Source: DASQDN01 sp963844855
Lineage (GTDB): Bacteria; Acidobacteriota; Terriglobia; Bryobacterales; Bryobacteraceae
Reading direction: 5' to 3'
Length of the DNA: 64,000 nucleotides
NCBI GenBank assembly: GCA_963844855.1
Contig: CAWJQP010000018.1
Location: forward strand, 62,001 to 126,000
Of this stretch, positions 56,868 through 64,000 are shown one piece after another. Both the position numbers and the translations under genes were made by a program. Below the pieces are notes generated by a model. The model had not been told where the DNA came from, ran no database searches, and saw only the letters and a list, made by a program, of their open reading frames with translations. Positions within the stretch are counted from its first letter, which is position 1. Each line of letters starts with the position of its first letter.

Positions 56868-56880
56868 GAAGGGCGCCTCC

Positions 56881-57846
56881 TTAATTCTTTACGGCGTCCC
56901 CGACCTTCACAGCCCCTGCGCCGTTGAAATTCCCGACGGCAGAGCTTTCGTCAACCTCAGTGATCGTAATCTCGCCCAAAGCTTCTTCCACGCGGCGGAT
57001 GACTTTGCCGGTGGCCGGATCGCGAATCTCACGACCAACACGAGAAACTTTGAGCGTGTCGCCCACTTTTATCCCGCCTCGGCTGCCGACATTCAACACT
57101 AGCGTCTTCCCAGAGACGTCGGCGACCAGACCGTTAACAGCTACTACAGTTGTGGGAAGTCGGGAAGCGTTGCCATCGAGTTCGGTGGCTAACTTCTGGG
57201 TGGCCGCATTCACGGCTTCGCCAAGGACAGTGTCCGCGAAGTTTGAGCTGGTCATATCGACAAGACCCGAAGCGGCCGATCCCGCTCCTCCGCCCGATCC
57301 GATCAGGCTGGTGCCGGTTCGCGTGGATTCGCCCGTGCCGCTGGCTACCGCCAGAATTTCACCGGTGTTCACGCTGACGAGACGGGCGCTCAATCCAACA
57401 ACCGCCTTTGCTTTCTTCGCGCCAACGCCACCGAGGCCGTACTTGCTCATCTGGCCACCAAATACCGAACCGCCCACATTCGTATTCTTGTCATCCCGCC
57501 CAAACTGGGTAATCGAACCCATGACGATGGCGTCAGCACCGATCAGTCGTCCGATTTTGGCCGCGGTAGTCGAATCCGCACGATCACTGTTGGAAAAATT
57601 CTGCTCCGCGACGATCTTGTCAATTGCCTTACGTTCGATCACGCGGTATTGCCCTGACTTGACCAGTTTCTCTACCAGCAGGTCAGCGACGCCCTTACCG
57701 ACATCCTGATTCGTGCCAAATATCGCCGCAACACCACTTTGGACAGTAGAGTAGTCAAAATTCAATATCGCTACGGCTTTCTTATCGGCCGCAAACGTGA
57801 GACTTGCAAGTGATAGTAAGGCGAAAACTTCAAAGATTTTACGCAT
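56881..57846 (-). CDS. CsgG/HfaB-family outer-membrane lipoprotein-like secretion protein
   Basis: A 321-residue protein from ATG 57846 (ribosome site GGAGGTG 9 bases before; the frame is open to 57858). Signal peptide about 1-16, without a clear lipobox. The CsgG fold (about 20-225) shows AVAILNFDYST, VADLLVEKLVKSGQYRVIERKAIDKIVAEQN, IGADAIVMGSITQFG and ARLVSVNTGEILA. CsgG forms the curli export channel, but many CsgG-like proteins lack the pore. The C-terminal 100 residues (about 225-320; LNVGSRGGIKVGDTLKV) are a FlgT/beta-barrel-like carbohydrate-binding or PG-related fold. Upstream of the kinase gene in a two-gene operon. Confidence 0.85.
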   Translation of the reverse strand: MRKIFEVFALLSLASLTFAADKKAVAILNFDYSTVQSGVAAIFGTNQDVGKGVADLLVEKLVKSGQYRVIERKAIDKIVAEQNFSNSDRADSTTAAKIGRLIGADAIVMGSITQFGRDDKNTNVGGSVFGGQMSKYGLGGVGAKKAKAVVGLSARLVSVNTGEILAVASGTGESTRTGTSLIGSGGGAGSAASGLVDMTSSNFADTVLGEAVNAATQKLATELDGNASRLPTTVVAVNGLVADVSGKTLVLNVGSRGGIKVGDTLKVSRVGREIRDPATGKVIRRVEEALGEITITEVDESSAVGNFNGAGAVKVGDAVKN

Positions 57847-58014
57847 GTCGGCAAACACCTCCGCAGATTTGCGACCAACTTATTATATCGGCAACCCTGT
57901 CATATGTAATACGCGTTTTCCGACGTTATTTTCGATCACTTCTCGTAGTGACATTTGGCGTGTAACGCCGTCCTATAATGAACCAAACCCCCTTTGTCCC
58001 CATAGGAGCACTAT

Positions 58015-59745
58015 ATGGATCCGCGCCACGTACACGCGGAACTCGATCGCATACTCCGGAGTCCTGGATTCGTCCATTCCGGACGCATGTCCCGCTTCTT
58101 GCGCTGTGTCGTCGAGCGAGCGCTTACCGGGCGCGTCGAGGAAGTCAAGGAATACCTGATCGGGGTCGAGGTTTTCGACCGGAAAACCGATTTTGACCCC
58201 CGGATCGATCCGATCGTCCGTGTCGAGGCCCGGCGTCTGCGCGGCAAGCTCGAAGAATTCTACGAGAAGGATGGCGCGGGGGCACAGGTCATAATCGAAC
58301 TTCCCAAAGGCGCTTACGTTCCGTGTTTCCGCCTGCCCGGAACGAACGGGCGTTCGAGTGAGCCACGCGAAAAAACCCGCAGCGTGGCGGTTCTCCCGAT
58401 CACGAACATTAGTGGGAACGCGGAAAGCGACTATCTCTGCGACGGCATTACGCAACAGATCATCCACGCCCTGACAAAAGCGAGCGGATTGCGCGTGGTC
58501 GCCTGGCAAACTGCGGCACGGTTCACAGCCCGGGAGACAGATGCAACTGTAGTGGGCCGTCAACTAGACGTATCGTATGTGCTCCGCGGCACCCTCCGAA
58601 CTTCCGGCGAGCGGTTAAGGCTGCTTGCCCAACTGATCGACACATCCAGCGGCGAATACGTCTGGTCCGAGTCCTACGATCGTAGGATTGCCGACATTTT
58701 TGACATCGAACAGGAGATCTCGGCAGCGATCGTTCGAGCCCTGCAAATACAAATCGGAGTGTGCCGAAGACCGACCGCCAATCCCGAGGTCTACGGCCTT
58801 TACCTGAAAGGTCGCTACCACTGGAACAAGAGGACAGACGACGGTCTTCGTCGCGCTGTGGAGCACTTCCGCGCGGCGCTCGCGCTGGAACCGGAGTTTG
58901 CTCTTGGCTATGCAGGCCTAGCCGATGCTTACATCCTCCTGGCCGATTACTCAGCCGATTCTTCTTCGAGTGTCGTCGGCTGCGCCCGATCGGCTGCGAA
59001 GAAAGCGCTCTCGATTGACCCAACGCTAGGTGAGGCGGAGACGTCGCTCGCACTCATCACTTCGGTTCACGACTGGGAATGGGAGTCCGCCGGCGAGCAT
59101 TATCGACGGGCCATGGAACTTAACCCCAGCTACGTAACTGCATACCACTGGTACGGGCTCGACTACTGCGCTCTGCTTGGCCGTTTCGCGGAGGCGCACC
59201 GGGCGGCGGAAATCGCCATACAACTTGATCCACTAACTTCGATCGTGCGAGAGTCCACGGGTCATCTCTATCTCCTGGAGCGGAACTTCGTACGGGCCGA
59301 AGAAGAATACAGGGAACTGATCGCCTTCGACCCGCTGTTCTACAAAGCTTGGAGTTCTCTAGGCCGGGTAATGTTCTTCCAGGGCCGGTACGACGAGGCG
59401 CTCGAAATGCTGCTCAAAGCAAGATCCTTGGCCGGGAATGTCCCAAGCCTGCTCGGTGCTTTGGGCCAGACTTATGCTCAATGCGGACAACCGGAGAAAG
59501 CTCGCGCCATCCTTGCCGAGATGGACGAAATGGCGCAGTGGCGGTTCGTCCCGATGTTGGCCAGAGCAGTGATCCATCTGGGTCTCGGTGACGAAGAGGC
59601 TGCCCTCGATCACCTGAACATTGCGTATGGCCAGCGGGAACTGCCGCTGGCCAATCTCGGAATCCATCCACTTTGGGATCCATTGCGTAAGCACGCCGCG
59701 TTCAAGGAACTGCTCGGAAAGATTGGCTTACAGGCGCTTGCTTAA
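58015..59745 (+). CDS. TolB-N-like and TPR protein (adenylate-cyclase-like regulator family)
   Basis: A 576-residue protein with three parts. Residues about 1-105 carry a winged-helix-like DNA-binding-type segment seen in acidobacterial TPR regulators (SRMSRFLRCVVE, YLIGVEVFDRKTDFDPRIDPIVRVEARRLRGKLEEFY, split). Residues about 115-235 are the FlgO/TolB N-like domain: RSVAVLPITNISGNAESDYLCDGITQQIIHAL and VLRGTLRTSG. Residues about 250-570 hold about seven TPRs. There is no membrane helix. It may be a regulator or scaffold. It runs 44 bases into the convergent TPR gene. Start ATG 58015 follows a short run of G near the 5' end. Confidence 0.82.
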   Translation: MDPRHVHAELDRILRSPGFVHSGRMSRFLRCVVERALTGRVEEVKEYLIGVEVFDRKTDFDPRIDPIVRVEARRLRGKLEEFYEKDGAGAQVIIELPKGAYVPCFRLPGTNGRSSEPREKTRSVAVLPITNISGNAESDYLCDGITQQIIHALTKASGLRVVAWQTAARFTARETDATVVGRQLDVSYVLRGTLRTSGERLRLLAQLIDTSSGEYVWSESYDRRIADIFDIEQEISAAIVRALQIQIGVCRRPTANPEVYGLYLKGRYHWNKRTDDGLRRAVEHFRAALALEPEFALGYAGLADAYILLADYSADSSSSVVGCARSAAKKALSIDPTLGEAETSLALITSVHDWEWESAGEHYRRAMELNPSYVTAYHWYGLDYCALLGRFAEAHRAAEIAIQLDPLTSIVRESTGHLYLLERNFVRAEEEYRELIAFDPLFYKAWSSLGRVMFFQGRYDEALEMLLKARSLAGNVPSLLGALGQTYAQCGQPEKARAILAEMDEMAQWRFVPMLARAVIHLGLGDEEAALDHLNIAYGQRELPLANLGIHPLWDPLRKHAAFKELLGKIGLQALA

Positions 59746-60874
59746 CATGCCTGTATAATTGGGTCGCTTCGGTGTTCCGACCCATTGCTTCATAGAGCTT
59801 CGCAATTCTTAGCCGGATCGCGGCGGTTTGGGGATCCTGTTCACCAAGCGCGGCCGCAGTGACCTCCTCGGACCGCTTGTAATACGCCAGGGCAGCCGCC
59901 GTACGTCCGCGCTGCAGCGAAAAGTCGCCAAAGTTGATGAGCATCCTCGCGACTTCAGGACTCCTGTGCTTTTCGAGTATGTCAATCGCGCGGCGATAGA
60001 GCGGTTCGGCCTCAGCATACCGCTGCTCGAATCGGTACACCTGCGCCAGGTTGTTCAAGGCCGCTGCCGTGTTTGGATGTTCGGCGCCGAGGCTGCTTTC
60101 CCAGATCCTAACTGCGCGACCAGCCAAGGGCTCAGCATCTTCGTAACGCCCCTGCTCGATATACAGCGACGCGAGCGCCGTCAGAGTCGCCGCGACGTAT
60201 GGGTGATCCTCGCCAAAGACTCGCTCTCGTATCGAAAGCGAACGAAGATGAAGCTTCCCCGCTTCCGGGCCGCGGCTGCTCGTCTGAAGCGCCGCAGCAT
60301 ATGCGTGAAGACTGTGACTCAGACGCGCGTCGTCTGATTTGAAAAGCTTTTCCGAGATCTTGAGTGCCTTCTCAGCAGTATTCTCTGCATCCTGATAACG
60401 TCCCGTGATTCGATATGCTTCCGACCAGTTGATGAGACACGTCACCAGTTCCGGACTCTGCGCTCCATATGCGGCTCGGATTGCGGAATCGGCTTCCCCG
60501 AATGTCTCAATCGCGAGATTGTAGCGACCTGTCTTGCGATACAGTGTCGCCAGATTGCTGAGTGTCACTCCGAGCCGACCTCCGACACCCGCCGCGCGCC
60601 AACCTTCCACTGCCTTGCGGTACATCAGTTCCGCTTCGCCGTACTTACCAACTTCGTAGTAATGCGCAGCAAGGTTGTTGAGCGCCTGCGCATGGCGCGT
60701 ATCTTTTCTTCCAGAGGCGTCCGCTTCCTCAATTGCCTTTTCGTACAACGGGCGCGCCTCGGCGTACTTACCCTGCTCCTGAAGCTTGTTTGCCAGTCTC
60801 ATGCGCTCGTTCCAGGCATCTTGACCAAAGACGAGAACTACCGTAAATGCCGCGAGAAAAGCATGTTTTTTCAT
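59702..60874 (-). CDS. Exported TPR-repeat protein (kinesin-light-chain-like TPRs)
   Basis: A 390-residue protein from ATG 60874 (frame open to 60904). Signal peptide about 1-17. At least eight TPRs: ALNNLAAHYYEVGKYGEAE, TLSNLATLYRKTGRYNLAI, NHLAQVYRFEQRYAEAEPLY and GEDHPYVAATLTALASLYIEQGRYEDAEPLAGRA are examples with the typical Asn/His start. It shares its architecture with 31467-32555, but the two are not close copies. Its end overlaps the convergent TolB/TPR gene by 44 bases. Function unknown. Confidence 0.82.
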   Translation of the reverse strand: MKKHAFLAAFTVVLVFGQDAWNERMRLANKLQEQGKYAEARPLYEKAIEEADASGRKDTRHAQALNNLAAHYYEVGKYGEAELMYRKAVEGWRAAGVGGRLGVTLSNLATLYRKTGRYNLAIETFGEADSAIRAAYGAQSPELVTCLINWSEAYRITGRYQDAENTAEKALKISEKLFKSDDARLSHSLHAYAAALQTSSRGPEAGKLHLRSLSIRERVFGEDHPYVAATLTALASLYIEQGRYEDAEPLAGRAVRIWESSLGAEHPNTAAALNNLAQVYRFEQRYAEAEPLYRRAIDILEKHRSPEVARMLINFGDFSLQRGRTAAALAYYKRSEEVTAAALGEQDPQTAAIRLRIAKLYEAMGRNTEATQLYRHVKQAPVSQSFRAVP

Positions 60875-60924
60875 AGCGCTAGAATGCGCTTTTCTAGTCG
60901 GCAAAGGCAGTAGGATGACGTAAC

Positions 60925-60948
60925 CTTACGGTCGGGTCTTACCGTAAG
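60925..60948. promoter_or_regulatory. Perfect inverted repeat CTTACGGT / ACCGTAAG
   Basis: An exact 8-base inverted repeat with an 8-base spacer in the 152-base gap between the TPR gene start and the PolX-like gene end. Without a T-run it is unlikely to be a terminator. As it lies just upstream of the TPR start (60874), it could be an operator for that gene. Confidence 0.35.
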
Positions 60949-61026
60949 ATACTGGCTTGGCGACTGAGGTTGTTTCCGTAAGCAGTGTAAGCGTAATTGC
61001 TGATTCCAGCGCCGTAAAGTCGCGTC

Positions 61027-62667
61027 TCAGCGTCGGATCGCCATCTGAAGTTGGCCCCAACTCAAACAATTCAGCACTGATTGCCGAGTAATCCCCGCGC
61101 GGCGGGCTTGGTCGATACCGTATTGAATGAATTCCATTTCACGAATGCTATGCGCATCCGTAGTGATTGCAACCATAACGCCCGCGTCCCGCACGATTCG
61201 GGCATATTCCGCCGAGACATCCAGCCTGTTCGGATTTGAATTGATCTCAAAGAAGCACCCGTTCTTTCTGGCATGTTCGACGATACGCTCGATATCGATC
61301 TCGTAACCGACGCGCCTCAGGAGCATACGTCCGGTCGCGTGCCCAAGAATGTTGAAGTAACGATCGTCCATGGCGCGCAGGATACGCTCCGTTTGGGCGG
61401 CTTTTCCGTGACTGAATCGCGAATGGATCGAGCATACGGTATAGTCGAGTTCACTCAAGAGCGAATCCGGATAGTCCAACGATCCATCGGCTAGGATGTC
61501 TACCTCCGCCGATTTCAGAATGCGTATTCCGGAAAGCGATCCATTGATCTCATCGATCAAGCGAATCTGCTTTCTCAAGTCTTTTTCCGATACCCCGCGA
61601 GCAATCGTCAAGCTCTGGGAATGATCGGTAATACCGATGTACTCATATCCTTTGTCCCGCGCTCCCCTTGCCATTGCCTCGATGGTGTTCGCTCCATCGC
61701 TTGACGTCGAGTGCGCATGCAGTTCGCCACAAATATCCTGGACTGAAACGAGCACCGGAAGGTTGCCGCTTGCTGCGAGTTCAACTTCGTCATTCCCCTC
61801 CCGTAGTTCGGCCGGAATGAACGCGAGTCCCGCCTTCTTATAGGCGGCGGCTTCCGTGGGATAGTCGCCGGCGGACCGCAGCTTCCGAAGATGCGATTCA
61901 GAACCCGTTGCCCGAATCAATTCGGAACCCCAATTCTCTTCTGTAGCCACACCCATTCGCAGAAGAATTCCGGACGATAGCCGGAACACGGCCGAAGTCG
62001 CATCCGAACTCAAGAGTGGAGTCCTTCCCCCGTATTTCTCGAGCTTCGCTATCACTTCCGAAAAGTTCTCGGTCTCAATCAGGAACGAAAGTTCTCGAAT
62101 CACCTCAACCCTGCGACGATATTCGCCCGCCACCTCAGAACGGAGAACTCCGCACTTATTCATCAGAAATTTCGCGATTTCACCCGCGATCAGTTGTGCT
62201 TCGGGCAGCAGAATCGCCTCGGCCTCAGCAAGCGCCTGTTGAACGTGGTACGCCATCCTGCTGCCCAACTTTTCCGCAATGGCCCCGCTCTCCAGCGATT
62301 CTTTCAATTCAGGAACCGAGGAAATGTCGAGCTTTTTGTAAATGCGAAGGACCCGGCGAGGGTCAAGCCGTGGGAACTGATTGATGGCCGCAACCTCTGG
62401 GGCTACCTGCGTTCTAAGAGTCTCTAGTTTTCCTAGTGAGCCAGTGAGAACGATCTCGCGGATGGCGCTGCTGATCGCACTACCGATCCCGGCATAAACC
62501 GTGAGGTCCGAATCGTTGCGGACGAGTTCGTCCACACTCTCCGAAAGTGTCCTGATCGTCTTCGCGGCGCGCCGGTACGCCTTGACCTTGAACTTGTTTT
62601 CTTTTTCCAGCGAAAGGATCTGAGCGAGACTGACAAGCCGGTCAGCGATCTCGGCGTTACTGAGCAC
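61027..62667 (-). CDS. PolX-like protein: degenerate Pol-beta domain plus intact PHP domain
   Basis: A 546-residue protein with the PolX domain order: HhH DNA-binding region (about 1-150), Pol-beta palm (about 155-290) and PHP phosphoesterase (about 313-546). In the palm, the nucleotidyl-transfer motif reads GEYRRRVEVIRELSF where an active enzyme has GS..R....E..D.D: the two Asp are E192 and S194. The third Asp is replaced by R237. TGSESH is kept (254-259). The PHP metal sites look complete: ELHAHS (315-320), DHS (348-350), EVD (388-390), HSRF (415-418), GHATG (442-446) and TTDAH (502-506). So DNA polymerase activity is probably lost, while 3'-5' exonuclease or phosphoesterase activity may stay. 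It may act in base-excision repair or DNA processing. Confidence 0.88.
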   Translation of the reverse strand: MLSNAEIADRLVSLAQILSLEKENKFKVKAYRRAAKTIRTLSESVDELVRNDSDLTVYAGIGSAISSAIREIVLTGSLGKLETLRTQVAPEVAAINQFPRLDPRRVLRIYKKLDISSVPELKESLESGAIAEKLGSRMAYHVQQALAEAEAILLPEAQLIAGEIAKFLMNKCGVLRSEVAGEYRRRVEVIRELSFLIETENFSEVIAKLEKYGGRTPLLSSDATSAVFRLSSGILLRMGVATEENWGSELIRATGSESHLRKLRSAGDYPTEAAAYKKAGLAFIPAELREGNDEVELAASGNLPVLVSVQDICGELHAHSTSSDGANTIEAMARGARDKGYEYIGITDHSQSLTIARGVSEKDLRKQIRLIDEINGSLSGIRILKSAEVDILADGSLDYPDSLLSELDYTVCSIHSRFSHGKAAQTERILRAMDDRYFNILGHATGRMLLRRVGYEIDIERIVEHARKNGCFFEINSNPNRLDVSAEYARIVRDAGVMVAITTDAHSIREMEFIQYGIDQARRAGITRQSVLNCLSWGQLQMAIRR

Positions 62668-62676
62668 GCTTTGGAT

Positions 62677-63513
62677 CTAGAACCGGACTTTCTCCGGGAA
62701 AAATTCGCTGATCAGATCTTCGTAGTAAGGGCGAGCCTTTGCCACATCGACCTTCTCATCGCCCTTCGAGTACAAATCGTAGGGGTTGAATTTCTTCACC
62801 CACTCGAGCATTGCGCGGTTGTGATCTGTCAGCAAGTAGTCGTAAGCTCCCTCGCGATGGATCGGATAGCAGGAGTGATAGCGAATCATGTACAGTGCTT
62901 CCTCTGGAAGATACTCCCGGCAGATCATGTACATGTACTCGTCGTGACCCCAGGACAGGTCTAACTTCTCCAACCCGCAACCCGGCTCGTAGACTCCGTA
63001 CTTCGTCTGAAGTTGGGGAATTTTCGAATCCGGATTCTCGCGGAAGAAGTCCGGATAGACAATCTTGTCCGACCACGCGCATCCCACCGGGAACGTATCG
63101 CCGACCACGGCCCATTGCGGCTCGCCATAAAGGCAGAGAACCTTACCAAGATCGTGGATCAGTCCGACCAGTTGGAACCATCGCGGATGCCCATCCTTCC
63201 GGATAGCTTCCGCGGTTTGAAGATTATGCTCGATTTGGGAGAGATCGGTATCCGGATCGCTGTCATCCACCAGTGTATTGAGGTACTCCATCGCTTCCCA
63301 GATACCCATTTGGCGGCGATCGAGCGTCCCGTATTCCTGCCGCTTGGCGAGAGCGAAGTCGCGCGTCTGATGGGTATGGTTTAGCCGGTAAAATTCGCGA
63401 ACAACCGGCGGAGCGTTGTCGTAAACGCGATACTCTTCTTTTTCCTTGCCGGGCTGGTATCGATCGCTTACGAAATCATCCCAATCACTCAAAGCTGGTA
63501 ACGGACCGCGCAT
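62677..63513 (-). CDS. myo-Inositol oxygenase (MIOX)
   Basis: Converts myo-inositol with O2 to D-glucuronate using a di-iron site. 278 residues, close to the animal and plant enzymes. The iron ligands all align: H96 in QIEHNLQTAE, H120 and D121 in HDLGK, H190 in SWGHDEYM, H213 in RYHSCYPIH, D246 in NPYDLY. FYRLNHTHQT (41-50) near the N-terminus is also typical. MIOX genes are uncommon in bacteria. It is 9 bases after the PolX-like gene, transcribed in the same direction, and starts a link to glucuronate use. No inositol dehydrogenase or transporter gene is seen nearby. Confidence 0.93.
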   Translation of the reverse strand: MRGPLPALSDWDDFVSDRYQPGKEKEEYRVYDNAPPVVREFYRLNHTHQTRDFALAKRQEYGTLDRRQMGIWEAMEYLNTLVDDSDPDTDLSQIEHNLQTAEAIRKDGHPRWFQLVGLIHDLGKVLCLYGEPQWAVVGDTFPVGCAWSDKIVYPDFFRENPDSKIPQLQTKYGVYEPGCGLEKLDLSWGHDEYMYMICREYLPEEALYMIRYHSCYPIHREGAYDYLLTDHNRAMLEWVKKFNPYDLYSKGDEKVDVAKARPYYEDLISEFFPEKVRF

Positions 63514-63582
63514 ATCTTGATTCTAACCGTAAATACAGTCGTCGGGTTACAAAGTTGTTGCTTCGGATATCCTTTAGATTCG

Positions 63583-64000
63583 ATGCCGAAATACACCTGT
63601 GGTCCAATCCGAACCCACCATGGAGTGCGGGATGCGTCTGCTGCCGTCACGTATCGCCTCGGCACCACCTTATTCCTCGTCGCCTCCGATGAAGACCAGG
63701 AAACTACCCACCTCCGTCTTTACGATACGGAACGGGACGGTCCGCCGGTCCGCGAATTCGCCCTCCCACACGACTTCCTGAGCGTCGACCCGAAAAATCC
63801 CGAGATCGATCTCGAAGCTGCGACTTGGATGGGTTCGCGAATGTACTGGATCGGTTCCCATAGCCGAAGCAAGGACGGTGAATACCGGTCAAGCCGCCAC
63901 AGGCTATTCGCAACAGAACTCCGAAAAGGAGTGCCGACTCCGGTCGGGCGTGTCTATAAGACACTTGTTCAGGACCTCGGCCTCGACATCGATGTTCTCG
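63583..64000 (+). CDS. DUF3616-domain protein, cut by the window end
   Basis: Open frame from ATG 63583 to the end of the window (139 codons so far, with no stop). It contains THHGVRDASAAV (11-22), RLGTTLFLVASDEDQ (27-41), LPHDFLSVDPKN (68-79), IDLEAATWMGSRMYWIGSHS (82-101) and RHRLFATELRKG (112-123). These are the typical blocks of DUF3616 proteins, which are predicted beta-propeller enzymes of unknown function. The short gap to the MIOX gene, 69 bases, holds divergent promoters. Confidence 0.8.
   Translation, partial: MPKYTCGPIRTHHGVRDASAAVTYRLGTTLFLVASDEDQETTHLRLYDTERDGPPVREFALPHDFLSVDPKNPEIDLEAATWMGSRMYWIGSHSRSKDGEYRSSRHRLFATELRKGVPTPVGRVYKTLVQDLGLDIDVL

Noticed and set aside
59828..60337. 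An ORF of 169 codons antisense to the exported TPR gene.
   Set aside because: The TPR repeats in the opposite frame are regular and have a signal peptide. The antisense frame is a shadow.

Overview
The window (about 64 kb) looks like chromosomal DNA of an Acidobacteriota bacterium, most likely of the Bryobacterales/Solibacterales type. This is inferred from gene families and not from a marker gene. The pointers are a long MacB/FtsX-type permease of the acidobacterial ADOP kind next to a PadR regulator, a GWxTD-domain secreted protein, Oar-like outer-membrane receptors, caspase-like and DUF4384 proteins, and many exported TPR proteins. I see no rRNA, tRNA, CRISPR array or phage genes. The only clear mobile element is one IS3-family insertion sequence.

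Layout. 1-11.8 kb: a group-2 glycosyltransferase, lysS (with a one-base frameshift), a LolC/E-type permease, an IS3 element that has cut the end off a hydrolase gene, a Tat-exported enolase-superfamily enzyme, a SRPBCC protein, the PadR/ADOP pair and wrbA. 11.8-17.2 kb: a DUF5671 membrane protein, a GWxTD protein paired with an outer-membrane barrel, and a DinB protein. 17.2-29 kb: two divergent groups of envelope genes. One, on the minus strand, encodes an Ig-like membrane protein, a beta-propeller lipoprotein and a 2148-residue protein with 21 putative Ig (He_PIG) repeats. The other, on the plus strand, encodes two DUF4384 proteins and a caspase/PEGA/TPR protein. 29-36 kb: lysC, cmk, a TPR protein, a YprB-like nuclease, a polysaccharide deacetylase, ald and a peptidoglycan-binding protein. 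36-45.4 kb: a minus-strand run of an SMP-30 protein, a small membrane protein, a VWA-like protein, a TonB-type receptor, then a separate operon of a two-domain esterase, a PfkB sugar kinase and a 5-dehydro-4-deoxyglucarate dehydratase. 45.5-55.3 kb: M20 peptidase, murJ, zinc-ribbon protein, pilin, a small barrel protein, M16 peptidase, ThuA, cysS and a Cys/Met PLP enzyme. 55.3-64 kb: a CsgG-like protein with a Ser/Thr kinase, a TolB/TPR protein, a TPR protein, a PolX-like protein with a degenerate polymerase active site, inositol oxygenase, and the start of a DUF3616 protein.

Working together. Several enzymes fit sugar-acid catabolism: inositol oxygenase (inositol to glucuronate), the CE15-like esterase domain, an SMP-30 lactonase-like protein, an enolase-superfamily acid-sugar dehydratase candidate, a PfkB kinase and the 5-dehydro-4-deoxyglucarate dehydratase. 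They lie in separate loci, so the pathway link is inference.

Data quality. Nearly every gene between about 46.27 and 55.0 kb is broken by several single-base frameshifts, although the conserved protein reads through by changing frame, and the boundaries are sharp. Essential genes (murJ, cysS) are affected, so this is very probably sequence error and not decay. Isolated frameshifts also occur at about 2234, 9881-9890, 10050, 26759 and 28488. I annotated these genes as single CDSs across the breaks.
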